Positions 6,992 through 15,816 of a stretch of DNA of 18,722 bases are shown here, one piece after another. The notes under the pieces were generated by a model. The model ran no database searches. It was not told where the DNA came from and saw only the letters and a program-made list of their open reading frames with translations. Where the stretch lies: positions 1 through 18,722 of the forward strand of contig DATFLK010000004.1 of the NCBI GenBank assembly GCA_035267815.1, read 5' to 3'. Within the stretch, counting starts at the first letter, position 1. Each line of letters begins with the position of its first letter. The stretch is from DATFLK01 sp035267815. Its GTDB lineage: Bacteria; Pseudomonadota; Zetaproteobacteria; Mariprofundales; Mariprofundaceae. A program made the position numbers and the translations under genes.

Positions 6992-7866
6992 CAGAAATCG
7001 AATCTCACCGGCATGCCCCGATTCGCGGCTCTCTTCTCGTAACGCCAGGCCCGCCAGGCAATCCAGATTTTGGTCAGTGGCAGCAGGCGCGGCGGCTGCT
7101 GCCAGACATCGAACCGGCGCTTTTTGAGTAGGCTCAGGTAGCGGTGGTAGATGGCGCCCATGACGAGAGAGGGACGCAGGGCTGATCTCTCATCATCCGG
7201 GATCAGATCCATGGCCCGGGTGTAGCAGGCCTCGGCCCTGTCGCCGTAGTGGGCCAGTAGGGCCTGCATGCGATCGGAGGCCTCGTCCTGCTTGAATGCT
7301 TGGTCGGCCACACCGAAACGGATGCGATCTTCCTGCGGGATGTAGATGCGATCCCGCCCGGCGTCCTCTCGGATGTCGCGCAGGATATTGGTTAACTGCA
7401 GGGCCTCGCCGAGCGTGGTGGCAAAGTTGCGGGCCTGGTTCGAATGGCAGCCGAATATATCGATCGAGAGCAGGCCGACGGCGCCGGCCACGCGATAGCA
7501 GTAGAGGCTCAGTTCGGAGGCCTTCAGGATCGGTGTGCGGGTGATATCCATCCGCATACCGTCCATGATCTCGGTAAACAGCTCTTCGGTCAGGTTGAAA
7601 CGGTCATTAGCCCAGAGCAGCTCCTTGCCGACCGGATGGTTCGGGTGGCCGGAGAACGTGCGGGCGATCTCTTCATACCAGAACTGTAGCTTCTGCATGG
7701 CAACTTGGCTGTCGCTCACCTCGTCCGCGATATCGTCGACTTCGCGGCAGAAGGCATACAGGGCCATCATGGCACGGCGCTGATCGTCGGGTAGGAAGAG
7801 GAAGGCGTAGAAAAACGATGAACCGGCACCGCGGGTTCTGTTTTCACAATACTCGGCGGGCGTCAT
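6991..7866 (-). CDS. hpnD: HpnD, presqualene diphosphate synthase
   Basis: This 291-residue member of the squalene/phytoene synthase family is expected to condense two farnesyl diphosphates to presqualene diphosphate. The first Asp-rich motif REVDDIADE is at residues 41-49 and the second, NILRDIREDAGRDR, at about 160-173. The hydrophobic helix TLGEALQLTN lies before the second motif. The start ATG at 7866 overlaps the hpnC stop (ATGA). A much longer open frame continues upstream, but that part is the shadow of hpnC. The order hpnC-hpnD-hpnE is the standard bacterial squalene operon. Confidence 0.95.
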   Translation of the reverse strand: MTPAEYCENRTRGAGSSFFYAFLFLPDDQRRAMMALYAFCREVDDIADEVSDSQVAMQKLQFWYEEIARTFSGHPNHPVGKELLWANDRFNLTEELFTEIMDGMRMDITRTPILKASELSLYCYRVAGAVGLLSIDIFGCHSNQARNFATTLGEALQLTNILRDIREDAGRDRIYIPQEDRIRFGVADQAFKQDEASDRMQALLAHYGDRAEACYTRAMDLIPDDERSALRPSLVMGAIYHRYLSLLKKRRFDVWQQPPRLLPLTKIWIAWRAWRYEKRAANRGMPVRFDF

Positions 7867-8756
7867 GACGCCTCCCGTCGCGGGCGGTAGGGCGGTGTCA
7901 GGGCATCGAACAGGATGGGTGTCAGCAGGCGGAACCATGTGAGGCGCCCCAGCACCGGGCGTTGGTGTAGCGGGTTTTCTGCACGTCCGACCGCCTTGAG
8001 GATCGCCATGCCGCCCCGGATGGTGGCGGCGATCTGCAGGCGCATGCGCATGGGCAGATAGGGAAGCAGAGCCCGTCCCTCCCTGAACAGGCCGGTCGTG
8101 TAGGCGATAGCCTGTTCGAGGACGGGGTCGATAGGCGCGTCGGTCCGGCCATCCAGCAGCTGTTGGCTGTCGAGGCCGGCATCCCGGAGCCACTCCTCCG
8201 GCAGATAGCAACGGCCGCGGGGGAGGTCGATGCTCAGGTCTTGCCAGAAGTTGGTCAGCTGCAGGGCTGTGCAAATGGCATCGGAGGCGCCGAGCGCGGC
8301 CGGTCTTTCGATGCCGTGGAGTGCCAGCATCAGCCGTCCGACAGGATTGGCCGAGTGGCGGCAATAAAACAGCAGTTCGTCGACTGTGGCGTAGGAGTGG
8401 ATACTGACATCCATGCGGAAGGCCGTGATCAGGTCATGCAGGACGTTGACCGGCAGGTGATGGCGCTTGACGCTGTCTGCCAGCGCCATGAAGACGGGGT
8501 GGTCCACCTCCTTGTGCTGACAGCGATCCAGCAGCAGTTCCCAGGCCTCCAGACGCTTGAGACGGTTCTCGGGTGAGGCGTCCCCCTCGTCGGCGATGTC
8601 GTCGGCATGGCGGGCATAGGCGTAGATTGCCGCGACAGCCGGCCTAAGATCGGACCGGATCAGGCGCGAGGCCGTGGGGAAGTTCTCGTAGTGTTGCCGT
8701 GCCAGTTCCATGCAGTACTGATAGGCTTCAGTCAGGGACATCGCTTGTTTGAGCAT
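7863..8756 (-). CDS. hpnC: HpnC, hydroxysqualene synthase
   Basis: This is a 297-residue squalene/phytoene synthase homologue, paralogous to HpnD. In the three-enzyme pathway it converts presqualene diphosphate to hydroxysqualene. The Asp-rich motifs are HADDIADEGD (50-59) and TNFWQDLSIDLPRGR (168-182), with D173 and D177; HYENFPTAS near 22-30 is typical of HpnC N-termini. The start is uncertain: ATGs at 8756 and 8741 are in frame, neither has a clear ribosome site, and the frame is open further upstream into the divergent thiO promoter. The gene is first in hpnCDE and diverges from thiO with about 85 bp between starts. No squalene-hopene cyclase gene is in the window. Confidence 0.92.
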   Translation of the reverse strand: MLKQAMSLTEAYQYCMELARQHYENFPTASRLIRSDLRPAVAAIYAYARHADDIADEGDASPENRLKRLEAWELLLDRCQHKEVDHPVFMALADSVKRHHLPVNVLHDLITAFRMDVSIHSYATVDELLFYCRHSANPVGRLMLALHGIERPAALGASDAICTALQLTNFWQDLSIDLPRGRCYLPEEWLRDAGLDSQQLLDGRTDAPIDPVLEQAIAYTTGLFREGRALLPYLPMRMRLQIAATIRGGMAILKAVGRAENPLHQRPVLGRLTWFRLLTPILFDALTPPYRPRREAS

Positions 8757-8841
8757 GACGCATGGTAGGCGGCAAAGGTGCATACCGGCAAGTTCGGCAC
8801 GGTTGCACGGTTTTTTCGTTTCCAGACGATCGGGAGGTGAC

Positions 8842-9993
8842 GTGTCGAAAGGCGGATCGAAGGTGGTGGTGATCGGCGGGGGTATCGTCGGCTGCATGAC
8901 GGCCTGGCGCCTGAAGCAGCAGGGCGCAGAGCCGGTGATCCTGGAGCGTGGGCGTATCGGTCACGAGTCCTCGTGGGCCGGTGCCGGCATCCTCAGTCCC
9001 ATCAATCCGTGGCTTTATCCCGACGCCTTTACCCGTCTGGTGGAGGCCAGTCTGACACTCTATCCGTCCCTTCAGCGTGAACTGGAGACATTGACCGGTA
9101 TCTCTTCCGAGTGGTTCCGCAGCGGGCTACTCGTCCCCCTTTTTAACGACGATACAGTGGATCATCGCGAACCGGCGTTGGCGTGGTCGGCCCGTTTCGG
9201 CTGGCAGGTCGAGGAACTGGATACGGCTGCAGCGCTGGCTGCCGAACCGGCACTCTCCGATGATGTCGCCGGCGCGTTGCTGTGGCCACAGGTGGGCCAG
9301 GTCAGGAATCCGCGCCTTCTCAAGGCGCTGCATCGGGCCCTGTCGGATGCCGGGGTGGAGATGGTCGAGCAGGCGGTGGTGGATGAGCTCATCAGGAAGG
9401 ATGGGCGCGCGACAGGAGTGCGAATGGTAGACGGCCGGGAGATTGCGGCCGATGCGGTGCTTCTGGCCGCTGGCAGCTGGAGTGGTGATCTGGCAACACA
9501 GTCGGGATTTCGACTCCCCGTCGAACCCGTCAAGGGACAAATCGTGCTGCTCAGGGGAGAGTCCGGTGTGTTGCGCCATATCGTCAAACACGACGCGGCC
9601 TATTTCGTGCCGCGGCGGGATGGGCGGATTCTGGTCGGTGCCAGTATGGAGAATGTCGGTTTCCGTGGCGGCAATACGGTGGCGGAGGTCCATCGGCTTC
9701 TACAGGCGACGCTGCGCATCGCACCGCATCTGCGTGATCTGGAGATCGAACGCCAGTGGATGGGATTCCGTCCCGGAAGTCCGGATGGTCTGCCGTTTCT
9801 GGGGCCCGTGGAGAGTCTGCCGGGGTTGTGGGTGGCCAGCGGTCATTATCGTAATGGCGTGGTGCTGGCCCCCGTGACCGCCGAACTGATTAGTCGCTGG
9901 ATACTGGGAGAGGCGCCATCGCTTGATATGACGCCGTTCCGGCCGGAACGCAATGTAGAGGCGTCCGGTTCGCTGGGTTACCCGTCGCGTTGA
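8842..9993 (+). CDS. thiO: ThiO-type FAD-dependent glycine oxidase
   Basis: This 383-residue flavoprotein of the DAO family is most like ThiO, which oxidises glycine to the imine used to build the thiazole ring of thiamine. The FAD motif VVVIGGGIVGCMTAWRL is at residues 8-24 and ends its beta-alpha-beta unit at VILER. ESSWAGAGILSP (about 43-54) is characteristic of ThiO. The C-terminal FAD contact region GLWVASGHYRNGVVLAP is near 332-348. The GTG at 8842 is chosen because GGGAGGTGA (8832-8840) lies just before it and homology starts at once; an in-frame ATG 93 bases upstream adds residues with no homology. No other thi gene is nearby, so a broader amino-acid oxidase role cannot be excluded. 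It converges on the crp-like gene with a 9-bp gap. Confidence 0.88.
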   Translation: MSKGGSKVVVIGGGIVGCMTAWRLKQQGAEPVILERGRIGHESSWAGAGILSPINPWLYPDAFTRLVEASLTLYPSLQRELETLTGISSEWFRSGLLVPLFNDDTVDHREPALAWSARFGWQVEELDTAAALAAEPALSDDVAGALLWPQVGQVRNPRLLKALHRALSDAGVEMVEQAVVDELIRKDGRATGVRMVDGREIAADAVLLAAGSWSGDLATQSGFRLPVEPVKGQIVLLRGESGVLRHIVKHDAAYFVPRRDGRILVGASMENVGFRGGNTVAEVHRLLQATLRIAPHLRDLEIERQWMGFRPGSPDGLPFLGPVESLPGLWVASGHYRNGVVLAPVTAELISRWILGEAPSLDMTPFRPERNVEASGSLGYPSR

Positions 9994-10002
9994 GGCGAGG
10001 AC

Positions 10003-10689
10003 TTACTGCAGTGCGAGCAGCAGGGTATCGAGCGCCTGCATGTCCACACGCACCCTGCCACGCCCCTGCAGCGGCGCGATGATTTTCTCCTTCTTCAGCG
10101 TGCTGATGGCGCGGGAGATGGTCTCGCGGCTGGTCGAGAGCTGGTCAGCCAGCAACTGGTGGGTGGGTAGTTTGACGTCGTAACTGCCGTCCGGGTTGGC
10201 AGTGCCGAAGCGATGGCAGTAGTCGCGTACGTAGTCATATAGTCGATGTGGCACGTCCATGGTGCTTATGCGTTCCAGCACCGAACTGGTGCGCCGCAGC
10301 CTGGCGACGATCTCGGAGAGCACTTTCTGCATCAGTTTTGGATACTGCTGCATCAGACGATGGAAATCGGCCCGGCGTATCTGCGCCAGCTCCGAGGCCT
10401 CCATGGTCATGGCGGTGGCGGAGCGGGGCTCCTCGTCCAGCAGGGCCATCTCTCCGAAGAAGGTGCCGGGCTCGAGCAGGCTCAGCACCACCTCGCGCCC
10501 CTCTATCGTGTAGTAGGAGATCTTTACTGATCCCTTGAGGATGATGAACATCGCATCGCCTGTTTCCCCCTCCTGTACGACGATCTTCTTCTTGGGGAAG
10601 GTGCGGACGGTGCTCAGGGATGCGATCGCATCGATCTCTTCCTCATTCAGCTCGGCAAAGAGCGGAATCTTACGCAGAATCTCGCGCAT
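10003..10689 (-). CDS. Crp/Fnr-family transcriptional regulator (no Fe-S cysteines)
   Basis: This is a 228-residue two-domain regulator. The N-terminal cyclic-nucleotide-binding fold (about 8-125) contains the phosphate-binding cassette FFGEMALLDEEPRSATA (77-93), with the conserved Glu80 and Arg89, so nucleotide binding is plausible. A dimer helix follows, then a Crp-type HTH (about 176-204, HQLLADQLSTSRETISRAIS). It has only one cysteine (residue 158), which rules out an FNR-type 4Fe-4S sensor. The ATG at 10689 has a GAGGAG site inside the end of the upstream DUF190 gene, five bases away, so the two are co-transcribed. The frame is open 14 codons further upstream, but that would overlap the DUF190 gene and lose the ribosome site. 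Targets cannot be told. Confidence 0.92.
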   Translation of the reverse strand: MREILRKIPLFAELNEEEIDAIASLSTVRTFPKKKIVVQEGETGDAMFIILKGSVKISYYTIEGREVVLSLLEPGTFFGEMALLDEEPRSATAMTMEASELAQIRRADFHRLMQQYPKLMQKVLSEIVARLRRTSSVLERISTMDVPHRLYDYVRDYCHRFGTANPDGSYDVKLPTHQLLADQLSTSRETISRAISTLKKEKIIAPLQGRGRVRVDMQALDTLLLALQ

Positions 10690-10694
10690 GGGTG

Positions 10695-11015
10695 TTACTC
10701 CTCTTCGGTACGCATGATCGATACAGGCCATGTGGCCAGCAGGCGCTGGCCGATACGGGGGCGCAGCAGTTCGACGGCCCGGTCGATTTTTTCCTGATTA
10801 TCCAGCGCCTCCACCACCAGGGGGAGCTCGCTGGAGAGCGAGAGAAAGGAGCTGCTGTGGACGCCGTGCAGGCCCATACCCTCGATGCCGCGTATCACGG
10901 TCACACCCCGAAGGCCCGCCTCCTTGCAGATGTCGAGCACCGCCTCCATAGCCGGTACGCCATCCATTCGGTCGGATTCGGTCAGATAGACCCGCAGAAA
11001 AAGTCCGTTACGCAT
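10695..11015 (-). CDS. DUF190 (UPF0166) PII-like protein
   Basis: This is a 106-residue protein of the DUF190 family, which has the ferredoxin-like fold of PII signalling proteins and probably forms trimers. It begins LFLRVYLTESDR and contains the typical core ICKEAGLRGVTVIRGIEGMG (about 29-48) and LPLVVEALDNQEKIDRAVELL (about 64-84). GGGGAGG upstream of the ATG is a good ribosome site. It is the first gene of a two-gene operon with the Crp/Fnr-type regulator. The ligand and partner are unknown. A nucleotide- or anion-responsive signalling role is an inference from PII-like relatives. Confidence 0.85.
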   Translation of the reverse strand: MRNGLFLRVYLTESDRMDGVPAMEAVLDICKEAGLRGVTVIRGIEGMGLHGVHSSSFLSLSSELPLVVEALDNQEKIDRAVELLRPRIGQRLLATWPVSIMRTEEE

Positions 11016-11268
11016 GCATTCGCCTCCCCATTCGCAGCCTGCGCCAGTTCATCGAAACGGAAGAAGCGTTACAGGGTTATGTCGGAGTTGCAAGAAGAAG
11101 CTGCTTTCGGCGGCTGGATATCGTGTAAAGGAGTGTAAATTGAATTGCATCGCGCATCGGCTTCCACCATTCTTGTAGGTAGTGGTTTATTAAACGGGAA
11201 AGAACATTGAGAGATGCGTGAAACAGGGTGTCCTTCATATTGCTGCCGATATCAGGTGGTTGTCACCC

Positions 11269-12678
11269 ATGCATAGGAGCCTGCGCTCTGGCCTGATTCT
11301 GCTGTTTGCCTTGACGCAAGCGGTCCGGGTGACGTTTGCGGCCGGTCTGGATGACCCCTTTTCAACACGTGAGGGGGTGGCGCCGGATCCGGCCGGGCGC
11401 CAGATCTGTCGGGAACTGCCGGCGGGGAAGCCATTGGCCCTGGTTGATGTGGTCGAGGCCGCCCTGTGTCACAACCCGCAGACCCGGGCGGCCTGGGCGA
11501 CGGCCCGGGCCCAGGCGGCACAGCTTGGGGCCAGCGAGTCGGCCCTGCTTCCGTCCCTGACCGTGCAGGGATCGGGGCGTCACGACACCTCCCGTACCGC
11601 TTCCGTCACGACGGTCAGTAATCGGCGCAGTGCCTCACTCTCCGCAAGCTATCTGCTCTACAACTTCGGCGGACGCGGCGCCGGTATCGAGAATGCTCGC
11701 GAACTCCTGATCGCGGCCAATGCCTCGGCGGACTCGACGCTGCAGAGCCTCTTCCTGAGCGCCGTGAAGGCTTATTTTGGTGCCCTGTCGGCCGAAGCCA
11801 GTGTCAGGGCGAACCTGGCGAGCGAGGCGTCGGCGCAGGAGAGCATGGTGGCTGCCGAAACCCAGGTAGCCGTCGGTACGGCGACACCTGCCGACGCACT
11901 GCAGGCCAGAACGGCACATGCCCAAGCCGTATTCAACCGTATCCAGGCCCAGGGGAACGCGCGCAGTGCCCGAGGCACACTGGCCAATGTCATGGGGCTC
12001 AAACCGACCGAGGCGCCGCCGCTGTTGCCGCTGTCCGGTCAGAGGCCGAATGTCGCCATGGAAAAGGATATCAACCATCTGATTAATCTGGCGCTTGAAC
12101 AGCGCCCCGATCTGGAGGCAGCCAATGCGCGGATCAAGGCGGCCAAGGCGAGTATCGCGTCGAACCGGGCATCCGGCCTGCCAAGCGTGACCCTGGATGG
12201 CGCATTGACCGCCTCCGATTCGGCCGCGGCGGGCAGCAGCTATATTCCTAGCCGGAATGCACAGGTCTCCATCAACCTGACCTTTCCGCTCTTCACCGGA
12301 TTCGATACGACATACAAGGTGCGCGCGGCAGAGGCGCAGCTGGAGAACAGCACGGCGACACGGCGACAGCTGGCCAACCAGGTGACGCTGGAAGTGTGGC
12401 AGGCCTATCAGAACCTTCGGACGCAGAGTCAGGCACTGCGCTCGGCGGATGCCCTGCTGGAATCGGCCAATCTGTCGAATGATCTCAATCTCGGTCGCTA
12501 CAAGGCAGGTGTCGGCACCATCCTAGATGTCCTTTCATCGCAGAGTGCACTGGCCAGTGCCCGGCAGCAGCATGTCAGTGCTCTCTACAACTGGAATATC
12601 GCCCGCTTCTCGCTGGCGCAGACGATCGGCATGCTGAATCTGTCGGCACTGGAACGCAGGGACCTCATGGGGAAGTAA
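11269..12678 (+). CDS. TolC-family outer membrane efflux channel
   Basis: This 469-residue outer-membrane factor forms the exit duct of a tripartite exporter. An N-terminal signal peptide is visible (MHRSLRSG, hydrophobic ILLFALTQAV, probable cleavage after TFA near residue 24). Two OEP repeats follow, with Ala-rich coiled-coil helices and the repeat landmarks ALCHNPQTRAAWA, YNFGGRG, NLALEQRPDLEAANARI, FPLFTGFDT and GRYKAGVGTILDVLSSQSALASAR. The frame also allows a GTG start at 11218, but that places 17 residues before the signal peptide; the ATG at 11269 with AGGTGG upstream is preferred. It is the first gene of a four-gene export operon; the adaptor begins 3 bp after its stop. Confidence 0.93.
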   Translation: MHRSLRSGLILLFALTQAVRVTFAAGLDDPFSTREGVAPDPAGRQICRELPAGKPLALVDVVEAALCHNPQTRAAWATARAQAAQLGASESALLPSLTVQGSGRHDTSRTASVTTVSNRRSASLSASYLLYNFGGRGAGIENARELLIAANASADSTLQSLFLSAVKAYFGALSAEASVRANLASEASAQESMVAAETQVAVGTATPADALQARTAHAQAVFNRIQAQGNARSARGTLANVMGLKPTEAPPLLPLSGQRPNVAMEKDINHLINLALEQRPDLEAANARIKAAKASIASNRASGLPSVTLDGALTASDSAAAGSSYIPSRNAQVSINLTFPLFTGFDTTYKVRAAEAQLENSTATRRQLANQVTLEVWQAYQNLRTQSQALRSADALLESANLSNDLNLGRYKAGVGTILDVLSSQSALASARQQHVSALYNWNIARFSLAQTIGMLNLSALERRDLMGK

Positions 12679-12681
12679 CCA

Positions 12682-13854
12682 ATGGACATATCGACTCTTT
12701 TTAACCGAAAACTGGTCATTGGCGTGGCGATCGCTTCCCTGGCAGCTGCGGGCGCCTACTATGGATTTTCACCCCGGTCCAAGCCGCTGAATCAGCGGTT
12801 CATCACCGTGCCGGTCACACGTGGTTCGCTTACCCAGACCGTGGCGGCCAACGGCACGCTCAACCCTGTCGTACTGGTGAATGTTGGTTCACGGGTCTCG
12901 GGCGTGGTCCAGACCATTTATGCCGACTTCAACGACAAGGTGAAGAAGGGGCAGGTACTGCTGCGACTGAATCCGTCCCTGCTGCAAGCCCAGCTGAATC
13001 AGTCCCGTGCCAATGCGGCCAATGCGCGAGCATCCCTTGATCTGGCGCGTGCCAACGAGAAGCGGTCGCAGGAGTTGTACGACAAACGGTATGTGTCACG
13101 CCAGTCGCTGGATACGGCGATCCAGGCCATGCGTTCGGCCGAGGCGCAGCTCGATCAGGCCGAGGCGCAGGTGCGTTCGGATGCGATCAACCTGAATTAT
13201 ACCGTCATCCGCTCGCCGGTCGCTGGTGTCGTGGTGTCGCGTGAGGTGGATGCCGGGCAGACCGTCGCGGCCTCGTTCCAGACGCCCACCTTGTTCAAGA
13301 TCGCCCAGGACCTGACCCATATGCAGATCGACTCCAGCTTTGCCGAGGCCGACATCGGCGGGATTCGGGTCGGGCAGAATGCCCGGTTTACCGTCGATGC
13401 CTATCCCGGCCGGACCTTCACTGGAAGGGTACGCCAGATCAGGCTTGATCCCACGACCGAATCCAACGTCGTGACCTACAACGTGGTCATCGACGTCGAT
13501 AACTCCAAGGGCGACCTGCTTCCAGGCATGACTGCCTATGTCAACGTGACCACCGCCGAGTTGAAGGATGTGGTCAGCGTGCCCAATGCGGCGCTCCGTT
13601 TTCGTCCCGCCAAGGATATGTTCATCCAGAAACAGGCTTCCGACAGATCCCGTCCCAAGGGGGAGGGCATGCATGGCGCCGTCTATATACTGGGGGATAC
13701 GGGACTGATTCCGGTACCGCTGCTCCTCGGGGCGAGCGATGGCAATCGCACCCAGGTGTTGGCGGGCGATATCCGGTCGGGGGAGATGGTGGTGACCGAT
13801 GTGGCCAGCAACAATGCTCCTTCCGGACGTTCCGCCCGAGTACGGATCCACTGA
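12682..13854 (+). CDS. MacA/HlyD-like periplasmic adaptor subunit
   Basis: This is a 390-residue membrane-fusion protein that links an inner-membrane ABC transporter to the TolC-like channel. A single N-terminal membrane anchor (about 10-29, KLVIGVAIASLAAAGAYYGF) is followed by the first half of the barrel-sandwich domain (VNVGSRVSGVVQTIYADFNDKV), a coiled-coil hairpin (about 98-168, rich in Ala, Gln and Glu), the second lipoyl half (IRSPVAGVVVSREVDAGQ), a beta-barrel with VGQNARFTVDAYPGRTFTGRV, and a C-terminal membrane-proximal domain. The ribosome site lies in the end of the tolC-like gene. The tight spacing to the MacB-like genes makes a MacA-type role the best inference. Substrate unknown. 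Confidence 0.94.
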   Translation: MDISTLFNRKLVIGVAIASLAAAGAYYGFSPRSKPLNQRFITVPVTRGSLTQTVAANGTLNPVVLVNVGSRVSGVVQTIYADFNDKVKKGQVLLRLNPSLLQAQLNQSRANAANARASLDLARANEKRSQELYDKRYVSRQSLDTAIQAMRSAEAQLDQAEAQVRSDAINLNYTVIRSPVAGVVVSREVDAGQTVAASFQTPTLFKIAQDLTHMQIDSSFAEADIGGIRVGQNARFTVDAYPGRTFTGRVRQIRLDPTTESNVVTYNVVIDVDNSKGDLLPGMTAYVNVTTAELKDVVSVPNAALRFRPAKDMFIQKQASDRSRPKGEGMHGAVYILGDTGLIPVPLLLGASDGNRTQVLAGDIRSGEMVVTDVASNNAPSGRSARVRIH

Positions 13855-13864
13855 TGACATCTGT

Positions 13865-14578
13865 ATGAGCGATATCCTCTCCCTGAGCGGTCTCAACAAA
13901 GAGTACGATACCGATGCGGGCCCCGTTCCTGTGCTCAGACATCTGGAGGTCGCCGTCGGGGAGGGGGAGTTTGTGGCTGTGATGGGCCCCTCCGGCTCTG
14001 GAAAGTCGACATTGATGAATATCCTCGGTTGTCTCGACGTGCCGAGCTCCGGCCACTATCTGCTGGATGGGCGTGACGTCGGTGGGCTGAGCGACGATGA
14101 ACTGGCCAAAGTGCGCAGTGAGGTGATCGGCTTCGTCTTTCAGGGATTCAATCTGTTGTCGCGTGTTTCTCTGGTCGGGAATGTGGCACTGCCACTGGTC
14201 TACCAGCGTATGGGGCGCGCCGAACGTCAGTCATGTGCCACTAGGATGCTGGAGCGGGTCGGATTGAAGGAGTGGCTCGACTCCCTGCCGCCGCGCATCT
14301 CCGGCGGACAGCAGCAGCGCGTGGCGATCGCTCGTGCCCTTGTGACCGAGCCACGCCTTATTTTGGCGGATGAACCCACCGGCAACCTCGATACCCGCAC
14401 CGGTCGCGATATCATGCATCTGTTGCAGCAGATCAACCGCGACAGCGGTATGACGCTGGTGGTGGTGACACACGATCACAATGTTGCCCGCTACGCCTCG
14501 CGTCTGATCTATCTGCTCGATGGTCGCATCCACTACGACGGGCCGGTCGGCGGTTTCCGCGAGGAGGAGGTGGCATGA
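13865..14578 (+). CDS. MacB/LolD-type ABC transporter ATPase
   Basis: This is a 237-residue nucleotide-binding subunit. Motifs are Walker A GPSGSGKST (41-49), Q-loop FVFQGFNLL (90-98), signature ISGGQQQRVAIARAL (145-159), Walker B LILADEPTGNLD (165-176) and the switch histidine VVTHDH (200-205). The start at 13865 is where homology begins (MSDILSLSGLNKEY); the frame is open 22 codons upstream inside the end of the adaptor gene. Its last bases overlap the permease ATG in an ATGA. E. coli MacB joins ATPase and permease in one chain; here they are two genes, which is a common layout. Confidence 0.95.
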   Translation: MSDILSLSGLNKEYDTDAGPVPVLRHLEVAVGEGEFVAVMGPSGSGKSTLMNILGCLDVPSSGHYLLDGRDVGGLSDDELAKVRSEVIGFVFQGFNLLSRVSLVGNVALPLVYQRMGRAERQSCATRMLERVGLKEWLDSLPPRISGGQQQRVAIARALVTEPRLILADEPTGNLDTRTGRDIMHLLQQINRDSGMTLVVVTHDHNVARYASRLIYLLDGRIHYDGPVGGFREEEVA

Positions 14579-15798
14579 TCGCCTCGCTTCTGGGCGAGGC
14601 GCTTGCCGCCATGGCGGCCAATCGTCTCCGAACCTTCCTGACGGCACTCGGTATTCTGATCGGCGTGGCGGCCGTGGTGTTGATGGTGGCTATTGGCCAG
14701 GGCACTCAGAGTCGGGTGAGCGAATCGATCGCCTCGATGGGATCCAACCTGCTGATCGTACGTTCCGGGGCGCCCAGCCATGGCGGTGTACGCGGTGGAG
14801 CGGGCAGTCTGCCGACGCTGACGGTCATGGATGCCGAAGCGATCGGCCAGTTATCGCGTGCGGCGCTGGTGGCACCCATGGTGAGCGGCTCCGTTCAGGT
14901 GGTGTACGGACCCAATAACTGGAACACCTCCGTGATCGGTACCACGCCTGATTATCTGGGTATCCGCGACTGGCGGGTGGTGGAGGGGCGCCCTTTCTCC
15001 GAATCGGAAGCGATGAGCGGCGTACGTGTGGCGCTGGTGGGGAGTGAGGTGGCGCGTCAGCTGTTCGGTGAGGAGGACCCGGTCGGTAAATCGATTCGGA
15101 TACAGCGTTCGCCGTTTCGGGTGATAGGCCTGCTCGAGGAGAAGGGACAGAGCCTCGGTGGCCACAATCAGGATGATACGATTATCGTGCCGTTGTCGAT
15201 GGCGCAGCGGCAGCTGTTCGGGACCCAGTTTCAGGGCACTGTTGCCATGGTCATGGTTCAGGCGCGAACGGCGGCTGAGATGACGCCGCTGGAGGGGAAT
15301 ATCCGCGAGCTGTTGCGCCAGCGCCACCATCTCAGAACGCGTGCAGAGGATGATTTCCGGATCACCAACATGACGGAGGTCAGCGAAACGGCCTCGGAGG
15401 TCACCGGCATGCTGTCGATCCTGCTCGGTGCGATCGCCTCGATCTCGCTCTTCGTCGGAGGCATCGGCATCATGAATATCATGATGGTGTCGGTGACCGA
15501 GCGGACGCGCGAAATCGGTATACGTATGGCGATCGGTGCCAGGCGTTCGGATATCATGCTGCAGTTCCTGATGGAGTCGGTGATCATCACCGTCTCCGGC
15601 GGCGTGGTCGGCATCCTCGTCGGGATCGGTCTGGCGATGCTGGCCACACGACTGTTCGATGTTTGGACTCTGATCAGTGCCACGCCTGTGGTGCTGGCCT
15701 TCGGCGTGTCGGTGGCGGTGGGGCTCTTCTTTGGCCTCTATCCGGCACGCAAGGCGGCGCGGATGCGGCCGATCGATGCCCTGCGCTATCAGGGCTAG
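14575..15798 (+). CDS. MacB-like ABC transporter permease (FtsX fold)
   Basis: This 407-residue inner-membrane subunit has the MacB topology: one N-terminal membrane helix (about 21-41, FLTALGILIGVAAVVLMVAI), a large periplasmic domain (about 45-275, MacB_PCD), and three C-terminal helices (about 279-305, 333-358 and 366-390) forming the FtsX domain. Family signatures in the last part are GGIGIMNIMMVSVTERTREIGIR and the end PARKAARMRPIDALRYQG. MacB-type transporters work as mechanotransmitters that push periplasmic substrates into TolC rather than moving them across the inner membrane. The gene ends 18 bp before the convergent cbbR stop, with no clear terminator between them. Confidence 0.95.
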   Translation: MIASLLGEALAAMAANRLRTFLTALGILIGVAAVVLMVAIGQGTQSRVSESIASMGSNLLIVRSGAPSHGGVRGGAGSLPTLTVMDAEAIGQLSRAALVAPMVSGSVQVVYGPNNWNTSVIGTTPDYLGIRDWRVVEGRPFSESEAMSGVRVALVGSEVARQLFGEEDPVGKSIRIQRSPFRVIGLLEEKGQSLGGHNQDDTIIVPLSMAQRQLFGTQFQGTVAMVMVQARTAAEMTPLEGNIRELLRQRHHLRTRAEDDFRITNMTEVSETASEVTGMLSILLGAIASISLFVGGIGIMNIMMVSVTERTREIGIRMAIGARRSDIMLQFLMESVIITVSGGVVGILVGIGLAMLATRLFDVWTLISATPVVLAFGVSVAVGLFFGLYPARKAARMRPIDALRYQG

Positions 15799-15816
15799 CA
15801 GGATCGCTGTCCGCTC

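Noticed and set aside
6991..8364. A 457-codon minus-strand open frame that would give HpnD a 166-residue N-terminal extension
   Set aside because: The extension is the shadow of hpnC in another frame, low in hydrophobic content and without homology. The ATG at 7866 overlapping the hpnC stop is the natural start.
10620..11138. A 172-codon plus-strand open frame opposite the DUF190 and crp-like genes
   Set aside because: It is antisense to two well-supported genes, has no homology and no ribosome site.
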